DNA from: Cryobacterium sp. N22
Lineage (GTDB): Bacteria > Actinomycetota > Actinomycetes > Actinomycetales > Microbacteriaceae
Length of the DNA: 64,000 nucleotides
Assembly (NCBI RefSeq): GCF_002929555.1
Contig: NZ_PJJP01000037.1
Coordinates: forward strand, 210,796 to 274,795
Reading direction: 5' to 3'
This document shows positions 26,701-35,048 of the stretch, one piece after another. The notes below the pieces were generated by a model. That model did not search any database and was not told the DNA's origin. It saw only the letters and a program-made list of their open reading frames with translations. Within the stretch, counting starts at the first letter, position 1. Each line of letters opens with the position of its first letter. The translations under genes and the position numbers were made by a program.

Positions 26701-28516
26701 TCAGCCGGGTGGCGGCATCGATCAGGGACAGGTGGGTGAACGCCTGCGGGAAGTTGCCCAGATGCTGCCCGGTACTGGCGTCGATTTCCTCGGCGTAGAG
26801 CAGCATCGGCCCGGCAAACGAGAGCAGTTTCTCGAACAGGGCCGCCGCGGCGGCGTGTTCGCCGATCATCACCAGCGCCGACACCAGCCAGAACGAGCAG
26901 ATGCTGAAGGTGCCCTCCGCACCGCTGAGACCGTCGTCGGTGCTGGCGACCCGGTAGCGCAGCACCAAGCCGTTCTCGGTGAGTTCGTCGGCGATCGCGA
27001 GCACTGTCGCGCGCACGCGTTCATCATCCGGTGGCAGGAACCCCATGATCGGCAGCAATAGCAGCGACGCATCCAGTTCGGTGCTGTCGTAGTGCTGCGT
27101 GAACACCCCGCGCTCGCTCACCCCGCGTTCGCAGATCTCGGCCTTCATTCTCTTGGCGGCCAGGCGCCACTTCTCGACGCGAACGGTATCCCCGCGACTC
27201 TCGGCGATGCGCGCGCCACGGTCGGCGGCGACCCAGCACATCACCTTCGAGGCCACGAAATGCTGCGGTGCGCCGCGCATCTCCCAAATGCCCTGGTCGG
27301 GTTCGGCGCTTCGCTTGATGGCGATGTCGACCAGGTCGGCCAACCGTTCCCAGACGAGGGGGGCGATCTGGCCGCCGCCGCGCAGATGCTCCTCGACCGA
27401 GTCGAGCAGCATGCCCCAGACATCGTGCTGGTGCTGGTTGAAGGCGCCATTGCCGATGCGCACCGGCCGGGACTCGCGGTAGCCGGAGAGGTGGTCGAGG
27501 GTCTGTTCGGTGAGGTCCAGTTCGCCGCCGATGCCGTACATGATCTGCAGGTCCCACGGGCCTTTCGGCTTGCCGGCCACGACAGCATCCATGATGAACG
27601 CGAAGTAGTCGTAGGCCTCGCCGTTGAAGCCGAGGCCGTGCAGCGCCCGCAACATGAAGGCGGTGTCCCGGATCCAGCTGTACCGGTAGTCCCAATTGCG
27701 TTCACCGCCCGGTGTTTCGGGCAGCGACGTGGTGGCGGCGGCCATGATCGCCCCGGTCGGCGCGTAGCTGAGGCCTTTGAGGGCCAGGGCGCTGCGCTCG
27801 ATGTACGGGCGGAACCTGTGATCGGGGAACGTGGCCATGCTCATCCAGTTGCGCCAGTATTTCTCGGTCTGCTCGAGCTGGCCGTTCGCCTCCGCGAGAT
27901 CCTGCGGAACCGTGTCGTCCCAGCTCAGGGCCACGAAGGCGGATTCACCGGTCTCCAAAGTGGTGCGTCCGGTGCACCGTCCACCGACGACCCCGAGGGG
28001 CACACTGCCGCTGAGGATGAGCGAGAGGTCCCCGTTGACGACCTTCGCCCTGGTGTAGCCGGGGCCGTCGAAATTCCAGACGCCCTGCTGCCTGGCGTAG
28101 TCGAACAGGGGAAAGCAGTTGACCTGGAGTTCCACGCGGCCGTCGAAACAGGTCGCAATGCGCAAGAGGGTGCGCTGCGATATGGAGTCTCCGGGGGAGC
28201 GCCGGAAACCCTCGCGGCGGTGCTCGGCCAGCGGACCCATCACCAGCACGTCTTTGATCGTCGTCCAGCCGGTCGGCGTGTGCCAGGTGGTCTCCAGCAC
28301 CATGGTGCCGGGGAGGTAGCGCCTTTGCTCGGGCACCGCAGTGTTAGTCGGGGAAAAGTTGAACAGGCCGGCGGTGCGGTCGAGTAGCGCGGCGAAGACA
28401 CTCGGGCTGTCTGGGCGAGGCAGGCACAACCACTCCACGGCGCCATTCGGCGCTATCAGGGTGCTCACTTCGCAGTCGGAGAGGAACGCGTAGTCGGCGA
28501 TCGGCGGGAATTCCAT
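26654..28516 (-). CDS. Glycoside hydrolase family 15 protein (trehalase/glucoamylase-like)
   Basis: A 620-residue inverting alpha-glucosidase of the actinobacterial GH15 group. The N-terminal beta domain starts IADYAFLSDCEVSTLIAPNG, and the (alpha/alpha)6 barrel contains the signature RNWDYRYSWIRDTAFML. Close relatives in mycobacteria act on trehalose, others on glucans or dextran. No signal peptide, so it is cytoplasmic. The ATG at 28516 has a GGAGG site. It is divergent from the NUDIX gene (114 nt between starts). The 3' end overlaps the CPBP gene by 47 nt in convergent orientation. Confidence 0.9.
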   Translation of the reverse strand: MEFPPIADYAFLSDCEVSTLIAPNGAVEWLCLPRPDSPSVFAALLDRTAGLFNFSPTNTAVPEQRRYLPGTMVLETTWHTPTGWTTIKDVLVMGPLAEHRREGFRRSPGDSISQRTLLRIATCFDGRVELQVNCFPLFDYARQQGVWNFDGPGYTRAKVVNGDLSLILSGSVPLGVVGGRCTGRTTLETGESAFVALSWDDTVPQDLAEANGQLEQTEKYWRNWMSMATFPDHRFRPYIERSALALKGLSYAPTGAIMAAATTSLPETPGGERNWDYRYSWIRDTAFMLRALHGLGFNGEAYDYFAFIMDAVVAGKPKGPWDLQIMYGIGGELDLTEQTLDHLSGYRESRPVRIGNGAFNQHQHDVWGMLLDSVEEHLRGGGQIAPLVWERLADLVDIAIKRSAEPDQGIWEMRGAPQHFVASKVMCWVAADRGARIAESRGDTVRVEKWRLAAKRMKAEICERGVSERGVFTQHYDSTELDASLLLLPIMGFLPPDDERVRATVLAIADELTENGLVLRYRVASTDDGLSGAEGTFSICSFWLVSALVMIGEHAAAAALFEKLLSFAGPMLLYAEEIDASTGQHLGNFPQAFTHLSLIDAATRLIKAERRRDEATSGLG

Positions 28517-28630
28517 GAGAGGGGACCTCCGGTTCTGGGCGACGGTGCCGGGCTGCGGGCGTGGCTCTGCACCACAGTTGCCCCCGATGGCAGCACTGTC
28601 AACGTCGACCGGGCTGCGTATGGTGGAAGC

Positions 28631-29317
28631 ATGCTCGTTGTCTCGAACGACCCGCGCGCCGAGCTCACGGCACTCTGCGAGCGTGGGCTGGACTGGGGGA
28701 CCGGCCGAAGCCGTGACCTCCCCGATATGCGCAGCGCTCGCCGGGCCGCGGTTCTCGTGCTGTTCGGTGTGCTCGACGCGGTGCCGGCCGAGGCGCCGGC
28801 CGGGCCGGTCCGGGTTCCGCGGGACCTCGACGTTCTGCTGCTGCGCCGTGCCTCCACCCTGGGCAGTCACCCGGGTCAGATCGCCTTTCCGGGCGGCCGG
28901 CTCGAAGCATCCGATGCGGGCCCGATCGCGGCGGCGCTACGGGAGGCCGTCGAAGAAACCGGGTTGGATGTCGCCGGCCTCGAACCGCTCGGCACACTGC
29001 CCGCGATGCCGGTGCCGGTGAGCAACCATCTCGTCACCCCGGTGCCGGCCTGGTGGACCCGACCCTCCCAGGTGGCCGCGATGGACCACGCCGAAACCGT
29101 GGACGTCTTCAGGGTGCCCGTGGCGGATCTGCTCGACCCGGCCAACCGGGCCAACACCGAGCACACCGTCGGCGGCACCGTCTACCGGGCGCCGGCGTTC
29201 ACCGTGGGCGGGCGGCTCGTCTGGGGCTTCACCGCGATTGTGCTCTCACGCATGTTCGACGAACTCGGCTGGGCCGAGCCGTGGGACCACGATCGCCTCG
29301 TGCAGCCCGGCCGATAG
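28631..29317 (+). CDS. NUDIX hydrolase, CoA-pyrophosphatase-like
   Basis: A 228-residue pyrophosphohydrolase. The NUDIX box core LREAVEETGLD is intact and preceded by SHPGQIAFPGG, the extra motif of the NudL/UPF0035 branch that cleaves coenzyme A and its derivatives. The first acidic residue of the box is shifted to Asp, as in that branch. It ends shortly before a palindromic hairpin at 29392 and seems to form a single transcript. Confidence 0.87.
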   Translation: MLVVSNDPRAELTALCERGLDWGTGRSRDLPDMRSARRAAVLVLFGVLDAVPAEAPAGPVRVPRDLDVLLLRRASTLGSHPGQIAFPGGRLEASDAGPIAAALREAVEETGLDVAGLEPLGTLPAMPVPVSNHLVTPVPAWWTRPSQVAAMDHAETVDVFRVPVADLLDPANRANTEHTVGGTVYRAPAFTVGGRLVWGFTAIVLSRMFDELGWAEPWDHDRLVQPGR

Positions 29318-29391
29318 CGGGCGCTTGTGCCGTGGTGCTCGGCGGTGCTCTCGGGGGCTTAGGGGTGCTCGGCGCACCTCGTGTGGCCCAC

Positions 29392-29413
29392 CGCGCCCGC
29401 TATAGCGGGCGCG
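29392..29413. repeat. 22-bp perfect palindrome downstream of the NUDIX gene
   Basis: CGCGCCCGC and GCGGGCGCG flank a TATA centre. The right-hand word ATAGCGGGCGC (29402-29412) also occurs at 29314-29324, right at the NUDIX stop codon. It could be a terminator stem without a U-tract or a protein site. The rest of 29318-29517 shows nothing else convincing apart from the promoter region of the sigma-factor gene. Confidence 0.6.
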
Positions 29414-29517
29414 CTCGGCCACAGGGGGTGTAGTGACGGCCTGCGGGCGGGGAAGGGCGAGGTCGGAACGTTATCCGGCCGGATGGAACCAATCGCGGGC
29501 TGTGGACATTATTAGGT

Positions 29518-30108
29518 ATGACGGCCGCCCGGGGGACCAACGAGTACGAGGTGTGGGGGCGCGCCGTCGAGGGGGATGCGGGGGCGTTCGGGGAGCTCTT
29601 CGACGAGCATCGTGACCGGGTCTTCGGTCACGCCCTGCGCGCGCTCGCCTCGCGGCATGACGCCGAAGACGCCACGGCGATCGTGTTCCTCGAGCTCTGG
29701 CGCCACCGGCGCCGGGTGCGGGTCGTGAACGGTTCGGTGATCGGCTGGCTGCTCGTGACCACCAACAACGTCTGCCGCAACCAGGCTCGCTCGGCCCGGC
29801 GCTACCGCCTGGCCCTGTCGAAGCTCTCGCCCGAACGCTCGCATCCGGACCCGTCGGATGAGCTGGGTGCCGAGCTGGACCGCGACCGCAAGGCCCCGGG
29901 CGTGCGGGAGATCTTCGCGCAGCTGAGCGCCCGCGACCAGGACATCCTCACACTCTGCGTTCTGGAGGAGCTGACCACGGCCGAGGCGGCCCTGGCGCTG
30001 CGGATCCCGGTCGGCACGGTGAAGTCCCGGCTGTACCGGGCCAAGAACCGGATGGCCGAGCTGATGCTGCAGAGCGCACCGGACGTGCGAGAAGGATGGA
30101 GCCTGTGA
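29518..30108 (+). CDS. ECF-type RNA polymerase sigma factor
   Basis: A 196-residue sigma-70 family factor with only regions 2 and 4. Region 2 spans VEGDAGAFGELFDEHRDRVF to SVIGWLLVTTNNVCRNQAR, and region 4 is REIFAQLSARDQDILTLCV through the helix-turn-helix TTAEAALALRIPVGTVKSRL. The next gene begins inside its stop codon (TGATG) and encodes a one-pass membrane protein, the usual position of an anti-sigma factor. GGAACC at 29485-29490 upstream of the start resembles an ECF -35 box, but no matching -10 is certain. Confidence 0.9.
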   Translation: MTAARGTNEYEVWGRAVEGDAGAFGELFDEHRDRVFGHALRALASRHDAEDATAIVFLELWRHRRRVRVVNGSVIGWLLVTTNNVCRNQARSARRYRLALSKLSPERSHPDPSDELGAELDRDRKAPGVREIFAQLSARDQDILTLCVLEELTTAEAALALRIPVGTVKSRLYRAKNRMAELMLQSAPDVREGWSL

Positions 30109-30665
30109 TGACCCCCGACCTGCCGCCGGAACGCACTGACCACCCCGAGATGGACCCGGGTCGCAGCGCCGAGATCCGGGCCCTGCTCCTCCGAACGGTA
30201 TCTGCAACCCCGCGGCCCCGCGCCGCACGGCTCTCCCGCACGGCTTTCGCGCTGGCCGCGACCGCGGCACTCCTGTTCGCCGGCGGTGTCGGAGCCGGCT
30301 CGGTGGTCGCCTACGACCGGTGGTCAGACACTGTCGTCGCCCAGGATTCCAGTGGGCCCGAGCTCGCGGAGGGCCCGATCGGTGAGCTGCCCGGTCAGAG
30401 CGCCGCGAGCCCGGGCTTCGCCGCATCGGCGGACACAGATCCCGGCGGCACCGAGCCCGATGCTGACGAGCTTACGGCGGTGCTCGAGCTCAACGGCGAG
30501 ACCGGGTACGCCTACCGCAGCGATCTCCAGGCGGCGAAGCTCGCTCTCCTCGGCGCCACCGCCGATGCCGCCGAATCAGCGGGCGGCGACAGTCGAGTGC
30601 CGATCTATCTCGCCGACGGCGCTACCGTGCTCGGATACCTCGACCCGGCCGGGTTGACCCCGTGA
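30108..30665 (+). CDS. Single-pass membrane protein, putative sigma-factor partner
   Basis: About 185 residues. A cytoplasmic N-terminus (1-45) with no zinc-binding HxxxCxxC motif is followed by one helix (TAFALAATAALLFAGGVGAG) and an acidic outside domain ending VPIYLADGATVLGYLDP. Such an architecture next to an ECF sigma factor suggests an anti-sigma or signalling partner, but no anti-sigma domain is recognisable. The ATG at 30108 overlaps the sigma stop by one base; an ATG at 30096 is also possible. The same frame stays open after its TGA, see the next entry. Confidence 0.72.
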   Translation: MTPDLPPERTDHPEMDPGRSAEIRALLLRTVSATPRPRAARLSRTAFALAATAALLFAGGVGAGSVVAYDRWSDTVVAQDSSGPELAEGPIGELPGQSAASPGFAASADTDPGGTEPDADELTAVLELNGETGYAYRSDLQAAKLALLGATADAAESAGGDSRVPIYLADGATVLGYLDPAGLTP

Positions 30666-31034
30666 GGCGCTCCCGGGCCGGGGCAGCGACGCTGCCGACT
30701 TGAGCGGGCCGTCGTCACCGCGATACCGCCCGCCGAGTCGGATTGCACCGAGGCCGCCATGGCGGCGGGCACGCCCGACGACTGCTACTTTCCGGGCCCG
30801 AACGAGCTCACGCTGGTGATCTTCGGGTCTGGCTGTGCCTCGAGGCCGACGCAGTACCGGCACGATGCGCCGACCGGCAGCCTGGAGATCGTCAGCGAGG
30901 TCATCATTCCCGCGGGCCATGCCGGTTGCAACGAACCCAGCATCCCGTGGACGACGGTGATCGAGGTTCCCCAGGCGTACAGCGACTACCACAGCGTGAG
31001 CGTGGACAACCTCGAGGCGATCCTGCTCGGCTAG
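30666..31034 (+). pseudogene. Orphan secreted-type domain without a start or signal peptide
   Basis: The reading frame of the preceding gene continues open after its TGA at 30663-30665. The first ATG inside is at 30759 (91 residues). The product has four Cys and the pattern NELTLVIFGSGC with later AGHAGCNEP. This resembles extracellular domains found at the ends of actinobacterial lipoproteins (the 'ELTLxxxGSxxC' type), which normally follow a signal peptide. None exists here. It is therefore either a 5'-truncated remnant, the former C-terminal part of the upstream gene split by the TGA, or a small gene of unknown role. Confidence 0.5.
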
Positions 31035-32053
31035 TTCGAGTCCCCGGCCTTGGTGGTGGGCTCGCCGTCGACCTGGGCGCGGTCGGCCTTGGCGGCGTCC
31101 CCGCGGGTCTTGGCCAGGCTCGCAATGGTTGCCACGGTGACCGTGGCCGCGATGAACACCAGCGAGAACCAGATCGGGATCTCGGGCACCCACAGCACCG
31201 GTTCGCCGCCGTTGATGAACGGCACCTCATTGACGTGCAGGGCGTGGAAGACGAGCTTGACGCCGATGAAGGCGAGGATCACGGCGAGGCCCTGGGACAG
31301 GTAGACCAGGCGCTCGAGCAGTCCGCCGATGAGGAAGAACAGCTGGCGCAGGCCCATCAAAGCGAAGGCGTTGGCGGTGAAGACGATGTACGCCTCCGAC
31401 GTGAGTCCGTAGATCGCGGGGATCGAGTCGATCGCGAAGACCAGGTCGATGAAGCCGATCGCGATGATGGTGAGCAGCATCGGGGTGACGTAGCGCTTGC
31501 CGTTGATCTTGGTGGTGAGCTTGTCGCGGTCGTACTCCTCGGTGACGGGCAACACCCGGCGGGCCAGGCGCACGAAGAGGTTGTCGGCGGGGTTGCTCTC
31601 ATGGCCGCGCACCTGCATGTACGCCAGCACGAACAGCAGCGCGCCGAAGAGATAGAACACCCAGGAGAAGTTCTCGATCAGGGCCGCACCCACGGCGATG
31701 AACGCGCCGCGCATGATCAGGGCGATGATGATGCCGAACATCAGCACCTTCTGCTGGTACGCCTTGGGCACCGAGAACGCGGCCATCACGATGAGGAACA
31801 CAAAGAGGTTGTCGATCGACAGCGCCTTCTCGGTGAGGTAGCCGGCGAAGTACTCGCCGCCGTACCGCCAGCCCGATACCAGGCCGATGCCGACGCCGAA
31901 CAGCAGTGCGAGGCTGATGTAGAACACCGACCAGCGGGCGGATTCGGCCACCGTGGGCTCGTGCGGCTTGCGCACGTGCGCGAAGAACTCGTAGGCAAAG
32001 AATGCGATCGTCACGCCGATGGTGATGATCCAGGTCAGGGGAGTGATGTTCAA
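31031..32053 (-). CDS. TerC/Alx family membrane protein
   Basis: A 340-residue integral membrane protein with about nine helices. Diagnostic motifs are SIDNLFVFLIVM and DLVFAIDSIPAIYG, whose acidic and Asn residues lie within the membrane and are thought to bind divalent metal. Alx/TerC proteins protect against manganese, tellurite or alkaline stress, or help metal loading of exported enzymes. The tail is charged. It uses a GGAGGG-like site before the ATG. I looked for a yybP-ykoY manganese riboswitch in the leader and found no convincing match. Confidence 0.9.
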   Translation of the reverse strand: MNITPLTWIITIGVTIAFFAYEFFAHVRKPHEPTVAESARWSVFYISLALLFGVGIGLVSGWRYGGEYFAGYLTEKALSIDNLFVFLIVMAAFSVPKAYQQKVLMFGIIIALIMRGAFIAVGAALIENFSWVFYLFGALLFVLAYMQVRGHESNPADNLFVRLARRVLPVTEEYDRDKLTTKINGKRYVTPMLLTIIAIGFIDLVFAIDSIPAIYGLTSEAYIVFTANAFALMGLRQLFFLIGGLLERLVYLSQGLAVILAFIGVKLVFHALHVNEVPFINGGEPVLWVPEIPIWFSLVFIAATVTVATIASLAKTRGDAAKADRAQVDGEPTTKAGDSN

Positions 32054-32157
32054 GGAGGGCTCCAGGACCGGGGATCGCTCGGTGCTCCCCGTGCACGTCC
32101 CAGACTAAAGCATTGCTCACGAACACGCTAAGGGCCGACTCGGGGAACAGCCCCATC

Positions 32158-32207
32158 CGCTGGTCGAGCTTGTCGAGACCGTGAGGTTTCGACAAGCTCA
32201 ACCAGCG
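32158..32207. repeat. Palindromic repeat of the Microbacteriaceae REP-like type
   Basis: Arms 32158-32180 and 32185-32207 (23 bp with two mismatched or wobble positions) and a 4-nt loop. The core GAGCTTGTCGA and its complement are of a kind I recall as scattered through intergenic regions of Cryobacterium, Leifsonia and relatives. It lies 12 nt after the helicase gene end and 105 nt before the TerC start, so it may also act as a transcription terminator. Both neighbours run on the minus strand. Confidence 0.75.
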
Positions 32208-32218
32208 AGGCTAGACCG

Positions 32219-34075
32219 CTAGTAGCGGCGCGGCGGGCGCTCCGAACGGTCGCCCTGCTGCGGACGGTCGTTGCGGCCGGCCGAGGCGCCGTTGTCGGCG
32301 TGGATCTCGATGAGCTTGCCGCTGATCCGGGTCGCCGAGAGACGGCCCAGCACGTCGCCGGTCAGGTCGGCGGGCAGGTCCACCAGGGAGTAGTCGGGCA
32401 GGATCTGGATCGCGCCGAAGTCTTCCCGGCTCAGGCCACCCTCGTTGGCGAGGGCGCCGACGATCTGGCGCGGTTCCACCTTGTGGCGCTTGCCGACCTC
32501 GATGCGGTACGAGGCCATGGCCCGGCTGCTGTCGCGCGAGCGGCGTTCGGGCCGTTCGCTGCGCAGCGGACGGTCGTCGCGGCTGCCCCGGTCATCGCGG
32601 CTACCGCGGTCGTCGCGGCTGCCGCGGTCGTCCCGACGGTCGTTGCGCGCGGGCCGGTCACGGTCGCGGTGCTCGGTGCGCTCACGGTCGAACCGAGCTG
32701 CGGCGCGCACGTCGTCGGCGTTGAGCAGCAGCGGGGTCTCACCCTGGGCGACCACGGCGAGGGCGGCGGCCACGTCGGCCTCCGGCACATCGTGGTGCTC
32801 AACGTAGTGGCCCACGATGTCGCGGAACGCGGCGATGCGCGCGGTCTCCTCCAGCGCGGCGGTGATCGCGTCGTCGAACCGGGCGAGCCGGGTCACGTTG
32901 ACGTCTTCGACGCTCGGCAGCTGCATCTGGGTCAACGGCTGGCGGGTGGCGCGCTCGATGGCGTTGAGCAGGTGACGCTCACGCGGGGTGACGAAGCTGA
33001 TCGCGGCGCCGCTGCGGCCCGCGCGGCCGGTGCGGCCGATGCGGTGCACGTAGGACTCGGTGTCGATCGGGATGTCGTAGTTGATGACGTGGCTGATGCG
33101 CTCCACGTCGAGGCCGCGCGCGGCGACATCCGTGGCGACGAGAATGTCCAGCTTGCCGCTCTTGAGCTGCTCCACGGTGCGCTCACGCTGCACCTGGGGC
33201 ACGTCGCCGTTGATGGCGGTGGCGGAGTAGCCGCGGGCACGCAGCTTCTCGGCGAGCGTCTCGGTCTCGTTCTTGGTGCGGGTGAAGACGATCATGCCCT
33301 CGAAGTTCTCCACCTCGAGGATGCGGGTGAGCGCATCGACCTTCTGCGGGTACGAGACCAGCAGGTAGCGCTGGGTGGTGTTCACCGAGGTCGTGGTCTT
33401 GTTCTTGACCGTGATCTCTTCGGGGTCGTTGAGGTACTGCTTGGAGATGCGACGGATCGCAGCGGGCATGGTGGCGGAGAACAGGGCCACCTGCTTGTCG
33501 TCCGGGGTGTCGGCGAGGATCGTCTCGACGTCTTCGGCGAAGCCCATCTTGAGCATCTCGTCGGCCTCGTCGAGCACCAGGTACTTGAGCTGGGTGAGGT
33601 CGAGGGTGCCCTTTTCGAGGTGGTCCATGATGCGGCCGGGAGTACCGACGACAACGTGCACGCCACGGCGCAGCGCAGACAGCTGGATGCCGTAGCCCTG
33701 CCCGCCGTAGACGGGCAGCACGTGCACACCCTTCATGTGGGAGGCGTACTTCTCAAAGGCCTCACAGACCTGCAGGGCGAGTTCGCGGGTGGGGGCGAGC
33801 ACCAGGGCCTGGGGGCTCTTCTGGGACATGTCGAGGCGGGAGAGGATCGGCAGCGCGAACGCTGCCGTCTTGCCGGTGCCGGTCTGGGCGAGTCCGACGA
33901 CGTCGCGGCCGTCGAGGAGCGGGGGAATGGTGGCAGCCTGGATGGCCGACGGGGTCTCGTAGCCGACATCTTTGAGGGCCTTGAGAACGGAGTCACTGAG
34001 CCCAAGCTCGGAGAACGTGATGGTCGGAGGGGCAGTGGCTGCCTCGGTCGGTGCAGTTGAATCAGGAGGCGTCAT
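32219..34075 (-). CDS. deaD: DEAD-box RNA helicase, CsdA/DeaD type
   Basis: A 618-residue RNA helicase. It carries the Q-motif (FSELGLSDSVLKAL), motif I AQTGTGKTAAF, motif II VLDEADEML, motif III FSATMP and motif VI HRIGRTGRAGR. The C-terminal half has a basic low-complexity segment with repeated RDDRGS units and a DbpA-like RNA-binding domain (SYRIEVGKRHKVEPRQIVG to GKLIEIHADNG). Such helicases help ribosome assembly and mRNA turnover in the cold. The start at 34075 follows a -10-like TACCGT after 6 nt, suggesting a leaderless mRNA. Confidence 0.92.
   Translation of the reverse strand: MTPPDSTAPTEAATAPPTITFSELGLSDSVLKALKDVGYETPSAIQAATIPPLLDGRDVVGLAQTGTGKTAAFALPILSRLDMSQKSPQALVLAPTRELALQVCEAFEKYASHMKGVHVLPVYGGQGYGIQLSALRRGVHVVVGTPGRIMDHLEKGTLDLTQLKYLVLDEADEMLKMGFAEDVETILADTPDDKQVALFSATMPAAIRRISKQYLNDPEEITVKNKTTTSVNTTQRYLLVSYPQKVDALTRILEVENFEGMIVFTRTKNETETLAEKLRARGYSATAINGDVPQVQRERTVEQLKSGKLDILVATDVAARGLDVERISHVINYDIPIDTESYVHRIGRTGRAGRSGAAISFVTPRERHLLNAIERATRQPLTQMQLPSVEDVNVTRLARFDDAITAALEETARIAAFRDIVGHYVEHHDVPEADVAAALAVVAQGETPLLLNADDVRAAARFDRERTEHRDRDRPARNDRRDDRGSRDDRGSRDDRGSRDDRPLRSERPERRSRDSSRAMASYRIEVGKRHKVEPRQIVGALANEGGLSREDFGAIQILPDYSLVDLPADLTGDVLGRLSATRISGKLIEIHADNGASAGRNDRPQQGDRSERPPRRY
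32578..32640 (-). repeat. Tandem repeats encoding RDDRGS in the helicase linker
   Basis: Short direct repeats of a GGTCGTCGCGGCTGCC-like unit, read on the plus strand with small changes, encode successive Arg-Asp-Asp-Arg-Gly-Ser units between the helicase core and the RNA-binding domain. Copy number is likely to vary between strains, and slippage is possible. Confidence 0.7.
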
Positions 34076-34087
34076 AGTACTACGGTA
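34076..34087 (-). promoter_or_regulatory. Candidate leaderless promoter of the helicase gene
   Basis: On the minus strand, TACCGT is followed by six bases (AGTACT) and then the ATG at 34075. This is the spacing expected when transcription starts on the A of the start codon. No ribosome binding site is present and no good -35 box is visible. Confidence 0.5.
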
Positions 34088-34237
34088 GCCGGTCGAAGTG
34101 CTCACCCAGTTCGGGAGCACCAAATCGGCCGGATACGGGCCGGCTGCCGGCACTGGTGGAAGGGTCCGGACAGGCGCAAAATGACCCTAGACGGTGGATG
34201 TGACTGAGGTATCCCCGTTCTGTGGAAGGTGCTCCTG

Positions 34238-35038
34238 ATGGTGGCGTTCTGGGTGCTGCTGGCACTCGCGGTGATCCTGCTGATCGTGCTGGCGGCGTTG
34301 TCGATCCGAGTGGTGACGCAATACGAGCAGGGCGTGTTGCTGCGCTTCGGCCGGCTGGTCGGCACGTTGAAGCCGGGCCTGCATCTCATCATCCCGTTCA
34401 TCGACGTCATGCACCGGGTCTCCCTGCGCATCGTGACCCTGCCCATCGAATCGCAGGGCATCATCACCCGGGACAACGTCAGTGTCGGGGTCTCGGCGGT
34501 GGCCTACTACCGGGTGATCGATTCGGTGAAGTCGGTCGTGGAGATCGAGAACGTGCGGAGCGCGATTGAACAGATCGCCCAGACCACTCTTCGCAAGGTG
34601 GTCGGTCAGCACGCCCTCGACGAGACCCTGACCAATACCCAGGTGCTCAATGTGAGCGTGCGGGAGATCCTGGATGCCCAAACCCTCGGCTGGGGGGTGG
34701 AGGTGACCCTTGTCGAGCTCAAGGACATCATGTTGCCGGACACCATGAAGCGGTCGATGGCCAAGCAGGCCGAGGCCGAGCGGGAGAAGCGGGCCAAGAT
34801 CATCAACGCCGAGGGTGAGCAGTTGGCCGCCGCGACACTCGGCCAGGCGGCGGACATCATGTTGGCGCATCCGATCGCTCTGCAACTGCGCAACCTGCAG
34901 ACACTCGTGGAGATCGGCGTCGACAGGAACACCATCGTCGTGTTCCCCGCCCCGCTGATGAGCACCATCAGCGAACTCGGCGCCTTCCTGGCCCGGGAGT
35001 CCCGGAACGCGGCCGCATCCGCCGCCGACACGGACTGA
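34238..35038 (+). CDS. Slipin / SPFH-band 7 membrane protein
   Basis: A 266-residue protein with one N-terminal membrane helix and an SPFH domain. Motifs are VTQYEQGVLLRFGRLVGTLKPG, LPIESQGIITRDNVSVGVSA and a coiled C-terminal stretch KQAEAEREKRAKIINAEGEQ. Slipins organise membrane microdomains. The ATG at 34238 has GGAAGG 8 nt upstream; the GTG at 34229 overlaps that site. No NfeD-type partner is adjacent. Divergent from the helicase gene, 160 nt between starts. Confidence 0.88.
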   Translation: MVAFWVLLALAVILLIVLAALSIRVVTQYEQGVLLRFGRLVGTLKPGLHLIIPFIDVMHRVSLRIVTLPIESQGIITRDNVSVGVSAVAYYRVIDSVKSVVEIENVRSAIEQIAQTTLRKVVGQHALDETLTNTQVLNVSVREILDAQTLGWGVEVTLVELKDIMLPDTMKRSMAKQAEAEREKRAKIINAEGEQLAAATLGQAADIMLAHPIALQLRNLQTLVEIGVDRNTIVVFPAPLMSTISELGAFLARESRNAAASAADTD

Positions 35039-35048
35039 GCCCGGACCG

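Noticed and set aside
32054..32150. yybP-ykoY manganese riboswitch upstream of TerC
   Set aside because: Only a GGGGAGCA word on the minus strand resembles the motif; the second conserved half and paired stems are not visible.
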